17,426 nt of DNA from JAQGMV01 sp046597455 (GTDB lineage: Bacteria; Pseudomonadota; Gammaproteobacteria; Burkholderiales; SG8-41), in the NCBI GenBank assembly GCA_046597455.1, contig JBKJKJ010000086.1:1-17426 (forward strand), read 5' to 3'. The notes below the pieces were generated by a model, which was not told the origin of the DNA, searched no databases, and worked only from the letters and a program-made list of their open reading frames with translations. Position numbers and translations under genes: made by a program. Below are positions 7,859 through 15,301 of the stretch, piece after piece (position 1 is the stretch's first letter; the number at the start of each line of letters is the position of its first letter).

Positions 7859-7873
7859 AGCGTCATAGCGTCA
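7851..7873. repeat. 8-bp tandem repeat over a start codon
   Basis: AGCGTCAT occurs twice (7851-7858, 7859-7866) and is followed by a partial third copy AGCGTC. On the minus strand this duplicates the ATG of the transferase-like gene. The outer ATG (7864-7866) encodes only M-T-L before a TGA that overlaps the inner ATG (ATGA), making a three-codon upstream frame. Confidence 0.75.
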
Positions 7874-8036
7874 TAGCGTCCAAGGAAAATGCTCGCCATC
7901 GTACCGCCACGACAGCTTCGCCCCGAGTCGAACCGGTGCCACCGCACGGCCGACGCGATGATGAAAACGTCTCGACGTGGTGCAGGCGTAGAAAACGTCG
8001 TGCCTGAAGCCGCTATGGACCGCTACCGATGCGGCC

Positions 8037-9011
8037 TCAATCGAGCCGGACGACGACTTTTCCGATCTGCGCGCCGGATTCGACGTATGCCTTCGCGATC
8101 GGCAGCTGATCGAACGGAAAGACGCGATCGATCACGGGCACGATACGCCCGTCGGCGATCGCAGGCATGACGTCGCGGTTGAAGCCGCGCGTGGCCTCGG
8201 CCCGCATTGCCGGCGTGAGCGGCGCGTTCGAGATGCCGAAGATCTCCAAGCGTTTTCCGTGCGTGGCCTCGAGATCGAGCTCGGCTTTCATGACCCCGTC
8301 GACATAACCCACGACCGCCAGCCGGCCGAAATTCGCCAGCGACTTCTGGCACGCGCCGAAAACCGTTCCGCCGACGAGATTCACCGCGAGATCGACGCCT
8401 TTGCCGCCGGTCGCGTCCAGCACCTGCGCGCTGAAATCCCTGCCGGGGACGCAAATCCCCAGGTCGAGGCCGAGCTCGCGCAGCTTTCCGAGCTTGACCG
8501 CCGAAGTCGAGACGCCGATCACATGGGCACCGAGAACCTTTCCCAACTGGATCGATGCCACGCCCACACCGGACGACGCGCCGACGATGAGCAGCCGCTC
8601 GCCCGCTTTGAGGCGTCCGAACTGAATCAGGGCTTCCCACGCGGTCACGTACGAAATGGGTATCGCCGCCGCCTGCTCCCACGACAGATGCGCCGGGATC
8701 GGTGTTGCGAGCGCCGGATCGACGAGCACGAACTCGGCAAAGCAGCCGCGAGCGCGCACCATGATGCGCTCGCCGCACTTGAAGTCCTTGACGCCTTCGC
8801 CCACCGCGTCGACTTCGCCCGCAGCGTCCACGCCCGCGGGACGGCCCTCCGGCGCACGATGGAAAGCGATGGCGCCCAGCAGGTCACCGCGGTTCAGAGA
8901 AGCGGCACGCACCCGCAGCAGCACCTGCCCGGGCCCGGGCCGGGGAATCGGCACCTCCTGCAGATCCAGGACGGCGTGCTGACCTTCGTGCCTGATGCAG
9001 TACGATTTCAT
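8037..9011 (-). CDS. Zinc-free MDR-family oxidoreductase (NADPH:quinone reductase-like)
   Basis: A 324-residue cytoplasmic enzyme of the medium-chain dehydrogenase/reductase superfamily. The N-terminal GroES-like substrate domain contains ASLNRGD (37-43), the quinone-reductase form of that segment. The Rossmann domain has the nucleotide-binding loop GASSGVGVAS (144-153) and ends with QIGKVVVRLD. The structural-zinc cysteine lobe of alcohol dehydrogenases is absent, which supports a quinone reductase, enoyl reductase or similar NADPH-dependent activity; the substrate cannot be read. The length is normal for the family. The ribosome binding site is weak. The gene is divergent from the Bug receptor gene with 79 bp between the two starts, and lies 178 bp upstream of the transferase-like gene on the same strand; that gap shows no clear terminator. 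Confidence 0.9.
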   Translation of the reverse strand: MKSYCIRHEGQHAVLDLQEVPIPRPGPGQVLLRVRAASLNRGDLLGAIAFHRAPEGRPAGVDAAGEVDAVGEGVKDFKCGERIMVRARGCFAEFVLVDPALATPIPAHLSWEQAAAIPISYVTAWEALIQFGRLKAGERLLIVGASSGVGVASIQLGKVLGAHVIGVSTSAVKLGKLRELGLDLGICVPGRDFSAQVLDATGGKGVDLAVNLVGGTVFGACQKSLANFGRLAVVGYVDGVMKAELDLEATHGKRLEIFGISNAPLTPAMRAEATRGFNRDVMPAIADGRIVPVIDRVFPFDQLPIAKAYVESGAQIGKVVVRLD

Positions 9012-9090
9012 GAGATGCTACCCGCGCTGGAAAAGCCAGCCCCTATTATTCATGAAAGCGTGTTCAAGCGCTCGCTTCCGGGAGGACGTC

Positions 9091-10068
9091 ATGCTGCACC
9101 CATTACCCATCTTCGCATGCGCGCTTGCACTGCTCGCAGCCGCCTGCAGCGCTGTCGCTCAAACCCGCCCCGACTATCCGAAACGTCCGGTGCGCTTCAT
9201 CATCGCGCAGACGCCCGGCGGCAACGCCGATTTTGTCGGGCGGATCATCGCCGAAGCGCTGAGCAAACGGTTGGGCCAGCAGTTGGTCGTCGACAATCGG
9301 GCCGGCGCGAGCGGCATCATCGCGACCGAAATCACGACGAAGGCGCCGCCGGACGGTTACACGCTCCTGCTCGTCACCACGAGCTTTGGCGTGAACCCGG
9401 GACTGTTCAAGAAGCTACCTTACGACCCGCTGAGTGATCTCGCGCCCATCACGCACATCGCCTACGCACCGCAGATTCTCGTCTTGAATCCATCGCTGCG
9501 GGTGCAGTCGGTGCAGGAACTGATCGCGCTCGCACGTTCGAAACCCGGCGAGCTCAACTACGGCGTCTCGAGCATCGGCGGCGCCACGCAACTCGCGGCG
9601 GAGCTCTTCAACCTCACGGCCCGCGTGAAGATGACGCAGATTCCTTACAAAGGCGCACCGGCGATGCTGGTGGACCTCATGGGCGCCCGTATCGACCTGA
9701 GCTTCGCCACCATGCCTTCGGCGCTGGCGCACGTGCGCTCGGGAAAACTGCGCGCAATCGCGGTGACCAGCCTCAAGCGCTCAGCGCTCGTACCCGAGCT
9801 TGCGACCGTGGCCGAGAGCGGTTTAGCCGGGTACGAGATGGTCGCGTGGCAGGGGCTGCTTGCGCCCAGGGCAACGCCGGCGTCGCTCATCCAGCTACTC
9901 AATCGCGAGACCGTTGCGATCGTTCATCAGCCGGAAGTAAGAAAGCAGTTGTCCGCCGAAGGCGGCGAGCCTGTCGGCAATACGCCCGAGGAGTTCGCGC
10001 GCTGGCTGAAAACCGAAATCGCCAAATGGACGAAGGTCGTGAAGGACGCGAACATCCGCGCGGAATAG
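9091..10068 (+). CDS. Bug family tripartite tricarboxylate transporter receptor (1)
   Basis: A periplasmic solute-binding protein of the Bug/TctC family, 325 residues, the normal length. These bind carboxylates or other small organic acids; most copies in Burkholderiales have no transport partner beside them, as here. The start at 9091 has GGGAGGA 4 nt upstream; in-frame ATGs further up lack this. The signal peptide is MLHPLPIFACALALLAAACS, with cleavage probable after SAVAQ. Family hallmarks are PVRFIIAQTPGGNADFVGR in the first lobe, VVDNRAGASGIIATE, PYKGAPAMLVDLMGARIDL, and the C-terminal EEFARWLKTEIAKWTKVVKD. No TctA or TctB membrane genes are in the window, so it may work with distant ones or in sensing. 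It converges with the response regulator gene, with 7 bp between stops. Confidence 0.95.
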   Translation: MLHPLPIFACALALLAAACSAVAQTRPDYPKRPVRFIIAQTPGGNADFVGRIIAEALSKRLGQQLVVDNRAGASGIIATEITTKAPPDGYTLLLVTTSFGVNPGLFKKLPYDPLSDLAPITHIAYAPQILVLNPSLRVQSVQELIALARSKPGELNYGVSSIGGATQLAAELFNLTARVKMTQIPYKGAPAMLVDLMGARIDLSFATMPSALAHVRSGKLRAIAVTSLKRSALVPELATVAESGLAGYEMVAWQGLLAPRATPASLIQLLNRETVAIVHQPEVRKQLSAEGGEPVGNTPEEFARWLKTEIAKWTKVVKDANIRAE

Positions 10069-10075
10069 CAAAACG

Positions 10076-10498
10076 TCACTTCGCCCCGCACACCGCGCAC
10101 CGCGCGCGCGCGCGAGCCGCTTCGTGCAGCTTCAGAACGCGCTGGGCTGCGCAGACGCGGGCCTGCAACTCCTCGGGATCGAAAGGCTTGCTCAGGTAAT
10201 CGTCCGCACCGGCGTTGATCCCGGCGACGAGGTTGCGCGTGCCGCGTTTGGCGCTCAGCACGATGAGGTAGGTGTACTCGCCGTTCTCCGATTCGCGGAC
10301 ATTGCGGCAGACTTCGAGCCCATCGAGGCCGGGCATCATCCAGTCGAGAATCGCAAGCGTCGGCGCATCGGGCTGCTGCAGCGCCTCCCAGGCTTCGAGG
10401 CCGTTGTGTGTGGTAACCACCTCGTGACCGAGCCGGGTCAGGAGGGACTCGAGTATGCGCCGGGTGGCGCTTTCGTCATCGGCAATGAGTATACGCAA
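10076..10498 (-). CDS. Single-domain response regulator (CheY-like receiver)
   Basis: A stand-alone phosphoacceptor receiver of 140 residues with no output domain, so it would act by protein contact, as CheY or Spo0F do. I chose a TTG start at 10498: GGAG lies 6 nt upstream, and the protein then opens with MRILIADDES, the usual receiver start. An in-frame ATG at 10543 would add 15 unrelated residues. The acidic pair D7/D8, the phosphoacceptor D52 in LDWMMPG, the switch S82 in LSAK and K104 in SKPF are all present, so it should be phosphorylatable. The tail after the fold, HEAARARARCAVCGAK, carries a CxxC pair and is partly encoded by an alternating CG run. No histidine kinase is nearby, so its partner is unknown. 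Confidence 0.92.
   Translation of the reverse strand: MRILIADDESATRRILESLLTRLGHEVVTTHNGLEAWEALQQPDAPTLAILDWMMPGLDGLEVCRNVRESENGEYTYLIVLSAKRGTRNLVAGINAGADDYLSKPFDPEELQARVCAAQRVLKLHEAARARARCAVCGAK
10101..10114. repeat. (CG)7 alternating tract
   Basis: Fourteen bases of uninterrupted CG dinucleotide lie inside the 3' end of the response regulator gene, where they encode part of the Ala-Arg tail. Such tracts can adopt left-handed DNA and are prone to slippage. Confidence 0.7.
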
Positions 10499-10529
10499 AC
10501 GTGTCTCCGGGTTTGCCGATCCGCGAACC

Positions 10530-10637
10530 CCGCAACGCCGCAACGCGCGTCTGTAGCGCTCGCGGGATCAAGATCGGTCGCGGGGATGCGGGCGAAGTTT
10601 CGCCGCTGACACCGCACGGCCATTAACGGCGTTGCGG
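10530..10637. promoter_or_regulatory. Repeated CCGCAACGC motifs in the divergent intergenic region
   Basis: CCGCAACGC occurs at 10530-10538 and again at 10538-10546, and as its complement GCGTTGCGG at 10629-10637. The outer pair forms an 11-bp perfect inverted repeat (10530-10540 with 10627-10637). A perfect 12-bp palindrome, CCCGGCGCCGGG, lies further on at 10675-10686. The region separates the response regulator (minus) from the 66-residue gene (plus), so these may be shared operators. GC richness makes chance matches more likely. Confidence 0.35.
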
Positions 10638-10741
10638 TGCGCGGGCTTTAGCGCAGCGCCGACGCGGTTGCCGACCCGGCGCCGGGCACATCCGTTGCAA
10701 TGCTTCCCGGCAGATTTTCAGCGACTGCGGGGGAGGCAAAT

Positions 10742-10942
10742 ATGGAGATTCGTGCGAAATGGAAGTTCGCCACGCCGGGCAACGGCGCATGGCGCTGGAT
10801 TGCGGCTCACGATGACGGCTCCGAGCTCGAGTCGCCGTGCGCCTTCGGCTCGGTCGAGGACTGCATGGCGGACGCATCGCAACACGGCTACGCCAATTAC
10901 CGGTCTACCGAAGCCGCTTACGCGGAATCCGCCGCCGCCTGA
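10742..10942 (+). CDS. Small hypothetical protein, 66 residues
   Basis: I cannot name the family. The start at 10742 has GGGGAGG 5 nt upstream, a strong site, which argues that the gene is real. The protein begins MEIRAKWKFATPGNGAWRW, continues with IAAHDDGSELESP, and ends in an alanine-rich tail. It has no signal peptide or membrane segment, so it should be cytoplasmic, soluble and acidic. The two Trp in WRW and the pattern of short charged turns suggest a small compact beta-rich fold, which is only a guess. It stands alone on the plus strand between two minus-strand genes, with about 240 bp of upstream sequence that could hold its promoter. Confidence 0.7.
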   Translation: MEIRAKWKFATPGNGAWRWIAAHDDGSELESPCAFGSVEDCMADASQHGYANYRSTEAAYAESAAA

Positions 10943-10999
10943 GGTGTCCGCTGCGGAACCTTGCGCCCCGGTGACACGGCCCGGTAAGCGTACGCACCA

Positions 11000-11980
11000 C
11001 TAGTCGCCGCGGATGTGGGCTGCCTTGGCGACCTTCGCCCACTGGTTGCGCTCGGACGCGAGGAAAGCGGCGAATTCTTTAGGCGAGCTTGCTACCGGCT
11101 CGGTGCCATCGAGGGCGAGTCGCGATACCAGCTCGGGGCGCTGAACGGCCTTGACGATCTCCTGATGCAGCCGATCGATCACCGCTCGGGGTGTACCGCG
11201 CGGCGCCATCATCCCGTGCCACTGGGTCACGACGAAACCCGGGACCCCCGCTTCTATCATCGTCGGCAACTCGGGCGCCATTTTTGCGCGTGACGTGCTC
11301 GCAATGGCGAGCGCCTTGAGCTTCTTTGTGCGCACCTGGCCATACACCGAGCCCCCGCTCAGGAAGCTCAGCTGTATCTGTCCCGAGAGCATGTCGATCA
11401 GCGCCGCGCCGACACCTTTATAGGGGACGTGCACCATTTTCGTCCCGGTCGAAAGCGCGAAAAGCTCACCCGACAGATGCGCGAGCGAGGCCGGTCCGGT
11501 CGACGCGAAGTTAAGCTTCGACGGGTTCGCTTTCGCATAGGCGATGAGATCCGTCACCGACTGCACGGGGAGCGAGGGATGCACGGTGAGGATGTAAGGG
11601 CTCGCGGCGACCTGCGACACCGGGTCGAAGTCGCGAAACAGGTCGTAGCGCGTCTTGTTCACGATGCCGTAGATCACGAGGCTCGCGCTCAGCATCATGA
11701 GCGTGTAACCATCGGGCGCCGCCTGCGCCGCAAGCTCCGCGGCAATGCTCCCGCTCGCTCCGGCGCGGTTGTCCACCACTACGCTTTGCCCCAGGGCTTC
11801 GGTGAGCGGCGTTGCGACCTGGCGCGCCACGAAATCCAGCCCGCCGCCCGCGCCTGAAGACACAGTCATCCTGATCGGCTTCACCGGGTACGCCCCACCC
11901 TGCGCCATCGTGTGCGGCGCGCAGACCGATATTGCCGCCAGCAGTCCGGCCGTAACACCGGCCCGTAATCCTCGGTTCAT
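11000..11980 (-). CDS. Bug family tripartite tricarboxylate transporter receptor (2)
   Basis: Second complete Bug/TctC periplasmic receptor, 326 residues. The ATG at 11980 has a GGAG ribosome binding site. The signal peptide is MNRGLRAGVTAGLLAAISVC, with cleavage likely after HTMAQ. Family segments are PIRMTVSSGAGGGLDFVARQ, VVDNRAGASGSIAAE, VPYKGVGAALIDMLSGQIQL, WHGMMAPRGTPRAVIDRL and a C-terminal KEFAAFLASERNQWAKV. It differs from the receptor at 9091 throughout, so they are paralogues, not a recent duplication. No TTT membrane partner genes are in the window and the ligand is unknown. Confidence 0.95.
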   Translation of the reverse strand: MNRGLRAGVTAGLLAAISVCAPHTMAQGGAYPVKPIRMTVSSGAGGGLDFVARQVATPLTEALGQSVVVDNRAGASGSIAAELAAQAAPDGYTLMMLSASLVIYGIVNKTRYDLFRDFDPVSQVAASPYILTVHPSLPVQSVTDLIAYAKANPSKLNFASTGPASLAHLSGELFALSTGTKMVHVPYKGVGAALIDMLSGQIQLSFLSGGSVYGQVRTKKLKALAIASTSRAKMAPELPTMIEAGVPGFVVTQWHGMMAPRGTPRAVIDRLHQEIVKAVQRPELVSRLALDGTEPVASSPKEFAAFLASERNQWAKVAKAAHIRGD

Positions 11981-12047
11981 ATTTTCTCCTCGCCTCGTCG
12001 TTTTGGGGGCGCTTTGCCAGGCGCCTCGCGCATTCTATTCCGAACCG

Positions 12048-12497
12048 TCACCGCGACCGCTCGTCGCGAGCGAACGTCGTCCAGAAGCGCTCCATCGCGA
12101 TATAGGTGTATGAAGCGGACCATCCTATCAGCAGCAGCCCGTTGAGCGCTTCCATGCCGGCAAGCAATCGTAAATCCCCTTTGGGAAGCACATCTCCGTA
12201 ACCGAGGGACGTATAGGTCTCCGCCGAGAAATAAAGCGCGAGCTTGAACGACGAAGTGCTCAGTCCCTGAAGCGCGCCGCCGCCGAGATAGAGGCCGAGG
12301 ACATGGAAGGCAACGGCGTAGAGAAATATCTCGACCGCATGCGCAAAAAACGCCACCAGGATGACGACCACCAGCTTGGCGCGCGGCGGTATGTGCAGAC
12401 CGGGCAGGCCGAGCGTCAGCACGCGCAGCACTTCGTAGTGAACGAACGTCGTCAGTACGAGCAGAAACACCGAAAGGGCACTCACCAGCGCCATCAT
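12048..12497 (-). CDS. Small potassium-channel-like membrane protein
   Basis: A 149-residue inner-membrane protein with a potassium-channel pore. The selectivity filter SLGYGD lies at 97-102, preceded by a pore helix YFSAETYT and followed by the outer helix LLAGMEALNGLLLIGWSASY. Two hydrophobic segments precede it (about 3-24 and 42-70), one more than in a minimal KcsA-like subunit. There is no RCK/TrkA-N regulatory domain or ligand-binding domain, so gating cannot be predicted. Four copies would form a channel. The start has GGAG 6 nt before ATG-ATG. It lies 66 bp after the Bug remnant on the same strand. Similar small ion-channel proteins are common in proteobacteria and mostly uncharacterised; ion selectivity is inferred from the filter only. 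Confidence 0.88.
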   Translation of the reverse strand: MMALVSALSVFLLVLTTFVHYEVLRVLTLGLPGLHIPPRAKLVVVILVAFFAHAVEIFLYAVAFHVLGLYLGGGALQGLSTSSFKLALYFSAETYTSLGYGDVLPKGDLRLLAGMEALNGLLLIGWSASYTYIAMERFWTTFARDERSR

Positions 12498-12563
12498 TTT
12501 TTCTCCAGCGTCAGGATGATCGACGCGCCGGCGTTCGATGCAACAGGCTCGGAACGGGCGGCC

Positions 12564-12785
12564 TCAGAACTTCATTCCCGGTCGGCTGACGAGCTCGCGC
12601 CATTTGGCGTATTCGGTTTTGACTTCGGACGCGAAGGCCGGCGGGGCGTTGGCCACGACATCCGCGCCTTCGAGCGTCATGCGCCGGAGGATTTCGGGTG
12701 CCTGCAGCGCGCGTTTGGCCTCCGCGTTCAGCCTGGCGACGATCTCCGGTGACACGCGCGCAGGCGCGAACATTCCGAACCACCC
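12564..12785 (-). pseudogene. C-terminal remnant of a third Bug family receptor
   Basis: These 73 codons read GWFGMFAPARVSPEIVARLN, then further family sequence ending EYAKWRELVSRPGMKF before TGA. They match the last quarter of Bug receptors, which have a W-[FY]-G-[LM]-[FM]-AP segment at this place and end in an amphipathic helix containing a K-W pair. The N-terminal 240 or so residues, including the signal peptide, are missing. Similarity begins one base after the patatin-gene stop codon (TAG, 12787-12789). An ATG at 12773 could allow translation of a 69-residue fragment by coupling, but such a piece would lack the binding cleft. I take it as debris of a deletion or recombination. Confidence 0.85.
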
Positions 12786-12786
12786 A

Positions 12787-13857
12787 CTACTCGTAAGTCT
12801 TGATCATATCGAGCGTCGATTCGTTGCCGATCGCGTCGAAATGGTCGGCCAGCCAGCGCTCGGCGGTCTTCATGCCCAGATCGTGCAGGTAAGTGAGGAA
12901 GCCCCAGTCCGCGTTGAACTTGCTCGACGTGCCGAGCCCGCTCATCGCGTCCTCGGCCTCGATCATGTGGAAATTCACACGGGCGTAGCCACTGCCCTCG
13001 GCCCGCCCCGCCTCGAGCAGTCGCGACACGGTGGCGATGCCGTTCATCTCGCGAACCAGCGTGGAATTGAAACTGATCTCGTTCACGCGGTTCAGTATCT
13101 CGCGCGCGGTGCTGGGCACGTGCGGACGGTTCATCGGATTGACCTGGACGATGATCACGTCCTTGCTCACGCACTCGTTGATGAGCGGGGTGATTGCAGG
13201 GTTCGCCATGTAGCCTCCGTCCCAGTAGCTTTCGCCCTTGATTTCGACCGCGCGGAACAGGATCGGCAGGCATGCCGATGCGAGCAGACTCTCGACCGTG
13301 ATTTCGGGCGTGCGGAAGACCTTGAGCTTGCAGGTGCGGACATTGGTCGCGGCGACGAACAGCTTGATCTCGGTGCGCCGGCGCAAGCCGTCGAAATCGA
13401 CCAGCTCGTTGAGGATGTCTCGCAGTGGGTGCAGGTCGAGCGGGTTGAGCTGATAAGGCGAAAACATCCGGGTGATCGCATCGAGCATCTGGAAACCGGG
13501 CGTGTCGTCCATGTTCCAGGAGCCGCGCATCGGTGATATCGCCTGCATCATGGCCGTCGACACGAGCGCGCCCTTGCTCACCCGGCTCCAGAAGGTGTTC
13601 AGCGCCGCTATGGCGCCTTGCTGGCGGCCGCGGACGAACCCGTCGGTGAACACGACCGCGTTCATCGCGCCGGCGCTCGTGCCGCTGAGGCCGTCGATGA
13701 ACAGCCGAGTGTCGCCGATCAGCCGTTCGAGCACGCCCCACGTGAATGCGCCGTGGGCGCCGCCGCCCTGCAACGCGAGGTTTACCCGCTTGCGGCCTTT
13801 GTGATGCCGTGGGTCTGTCGTCACCAACGCCTCCGAAGCGGCTTGTGCTGCCGGCAT
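12787..13857 (-). CDS. Patatin-like phospholipase (DUF3734-type)
   Basis: A 356-residue lipid acyl hydrolase of the patatin family, which uses a Ser-Asp dyad. The oxyanion loop ALQGGGAHGAFTWGV (28-42), the nucleophile elbow GTSAG with S61, and the Asp of the DGG motif in YWDGGYMANP (D213) are all present, so it should be active on phospholipids or related esters. The C-terminal third resembles the DUF3734 extension common in proteobacterial patatins. There is no signal peptide, so it is probably cytoplasmic or peripheral. The ATG at 13857 has no clear ribosome binding site; a GTG at 13824 (residue 12) has GGAGG 5 nt upstream and may be the true start. It lies 118 bp after the desaturase gene on the same strand. 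Confidence 0.9.
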   Translation of the reverse strand: MPAAQAASEALVTTDPRHHKGRKRVNLALQGGGAHGAFTWGVLERLIGDTRLFIDGLSGTSAGAMNAVVFTDGFVRGRQQGAIAALNTFWSRVSKGALVSTAMMQAISPMRGSWNMDDTPGFQMLDAITRMFSPYQLNPLDLHPLRDILNELVDFDGLRRRTEIKLFVAATNVRTCKLKVFRTPEITVESLLASACLPILFRAVEIKGESYWDGGYMANPAITPLINECVSKDVIIVQVNPMNRPHVPSTAREILNRVNEISFNSTLVREMNGIATVSRLLEAGRAEGSGYARVNFHMIEAEDAMSGLGTSSKFNADWGFLTYLHDLGMKTAERWLADHFDAIGNESTLDMIKTYE

Positions 13858-13975
13858 ACTACAGGAGAGCCGACACGCTCAGCCCTGCACGGCGATGCAG
13901 GTTTGGCTGAAAAGCGGGGTCGCGGTGGCAGTAGGCCATCGCGATTCCGGCCGCAGCAATCCGCCACCGACGGCG

Positions 13976-15142
13976 CTAACCGTCGTAACAGCGCAGCCGT
14001 CCGGAAAATGATTGCAGGGCTTCGATGCCGCTTGATTCGGCGCGTCTGCACCAGTCTTCGAGCTGCTGGACGAGCTGCTCCTTGGTGGCATTGGAGCGCT
14101 GCCAGAGCGACTGCAGCTCGTCGCGCATCGTGTAAATCGTCGCCAGAACCGCGCTCGCCTGCAGAACGCGGTCGCGCTGCTCGCGCTCGGGCTGCGGCAG
14201 CGCCCGGCGGTTGATGTGCAGCCAGCGCTTGAGCGCAATCCAGTCCACGCTGATGGCATTGCCCCGGAGCAATCGAACTTCCGCTGCGCACGTCGCGCGC
14301 ACCGACTTCGCATACTGGGCAAGGACTTCGTAGCGATGGGTGACCACCGCCTGAACCGTGTCGGCGTCACACTGCGTCTTGGCTTTGTCGAGCTTCAGCA
14401 GCGGCGCGATTTTCTTCACTTTGGCAAGACCTGCGATCTCCAGCAGCCGGATGTACAGCCAGCCGATGTCGAATTCGTACCAGCGGTTCGACAGCCGTGC
14501 CGAGGTCACATGGGCGTGGTGATTGTTGTGCAATTCTTCACCGCCAATCAGGATCCCCCAGGGGACGATGTTCCGGCTCGCGTCTTCCGGCTGAAAAGTC
14601 CGGTAGCCCCAGTAGTGACCGATACCGTTGACCACGCCGGCCGCCATGAGCGGGATCCATATCATCTGCACGGCCCAGATCGTGACGCCGATGAAGCCGA
14701 ACACGATAAAGTTGAGGACGAGCAGGCCTGAAACACCGTAAGCCGAGTAGCGACTGTAGATATTGCGCTCGATCCAGTCGTCCGGCGTGCCCTGACCGTA
14801 GCGCTCCATCGTCTCGCGCTTCGCGGACTCCGCGCGATAGAGCTCGGCGCCTTCCCACAGCACTTTACGGATGCCGAATATCTGCGGGCTGTGCGGATCG
14901 TCGGCGGTTTCGCATTTCGCGTGGTGCTTGCGGTGGATCGCCGCCCACTCCTTCGTGACCATTCCCGTGGTAAGCCACAGCCAGAAGCGAAACAGGTGGC
15001 TGACGAGCGGGTGGAGCGTGAGCGCGCGATGCGACTGGTGGCGATGCAGGTAAATCGTCACGGCCGCGATCGTCACGTGGGTCACGACCAGCGTATAGAC
15101 CACGTAACCCCACCATGGCAGATCGACTATGCCGCTGAACAT
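13976..15142 (-). CDS. DesA-type fatty acid desaturase
   Basis: A membrane di-iron desaturase of 388 residues that would introduce a double bond into acyl chains. The three histidine clusters are intact: HRHQSH (33-38), HRKHH (70-74) and HNNHH (205-209), with the extra conserved His in NGIGHYWGYR (172-181). Membrane segments lie at about 11-31, 46-62, 136-156 and 155-172. A C-terminal extension of about 130 residues, mostly helical and rich in charged residues (for example THRYEVLAQYAKSVRATCAA), follows the catalytic core, as in related DesA-like proteins. I chose the ATG at 15142 because AGGAG lies 4 nt upstream; an in-frame ATG at 15196 lacks this and would add 18 non-family residues. Delta-9 specificity is likely from family but not proven. 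Confidence 0.92.
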   Translation of the reverse strand: MFSGIVDLPWWGYVVYTLVVTHVTIAAVTIYLHRHQSHRALTLHPLVSHLFRFWLWLTTGMVTKEWAAIHRKHHAKCETADDPHSPQIFGIRKVLWEGAELYRAESAKRETMERYGQGTPDDWIERNIYSRYSAYGVSGLLVLNFIVFGFIGVTIWAVQMIWIPLMAAGVVNGIGHYWGYRTFQPEDASRNIVPWGILIGGEELHNNHHAHVTSARLSNRWYEFDIGWLYIRLLEIAGLAKVKKIAPLLKLDKAKTQCDADTVQAVVTHRYEVLAQYAKSVRATCAAEVRLLRGNAISVDWIALKRWLHINRRALPQPEREQRDRVLQASAVLATIYTMRDELQSLWQRSNATKEQLVQQLEDWCRRAESSGIEALQSFSGRLRCYDG

Positions 15143-15218
15143 GACGCTCCTGGGCCGTTTACCGGCCGTTCGGAAACCAGCAACAGAAACCGCCAAGGTG
15201 ACGCTTCGGCAGCAATTC

Positions 15219-15224
15219 AGTATA
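15219..15224 (-). promoter_or_regulatory. Candidate sigma70 -10 element for the desaturase gene
   Basis: On the minus strand TATACT matches the -10 consensus at five of six positions. The -35 region is poor (GTGAAC at 16-bp spacing, three of six). The start of transcription would lie near 15212, leaving a leader of about 70 nt before the ATG at 15142. Confidence 0.4.
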
Positions 15225-15301
15225 GCGCGCGCTTCGACCCGTTCACTGTGCGGCGACGCACACCACCCCTATAACTGAAGCGGTGGCAATCGGGGGTCCC
15301 G

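Noticed and set aside
7963..7999. GAAAACGTC direct repeat (7963-7971, 7991-7999)
   Set aside because: Two 9-bp copies 28 bp apart without other structure are easily explained by chance.
9026..9040. Short stem GCTGG-AAAAG-CCAGC between the divergent oxidoreductase and Bug receptor genes
   Set aside because: Only 5-bp arms and no T-run; too weak to call a terminator or operator. A TATTAT at 9044-9049 lacks a matching -35.
8259..9437. Plus-strand open frame of 392 codons overlapping the oxidoreductase and the Bug receptor
   Set aside because: It is out of frame with both real genes and low in recognisable features; shadow of GC-rich coding DNA.
12538..13741. Long frames on both strands overlapping the patatin gene (332 and 337 codons)
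   Set aside because: The patatin frame carries all catalytic motifs; the others have composition typical of shadow frames (rich in Arg, His, Gly).
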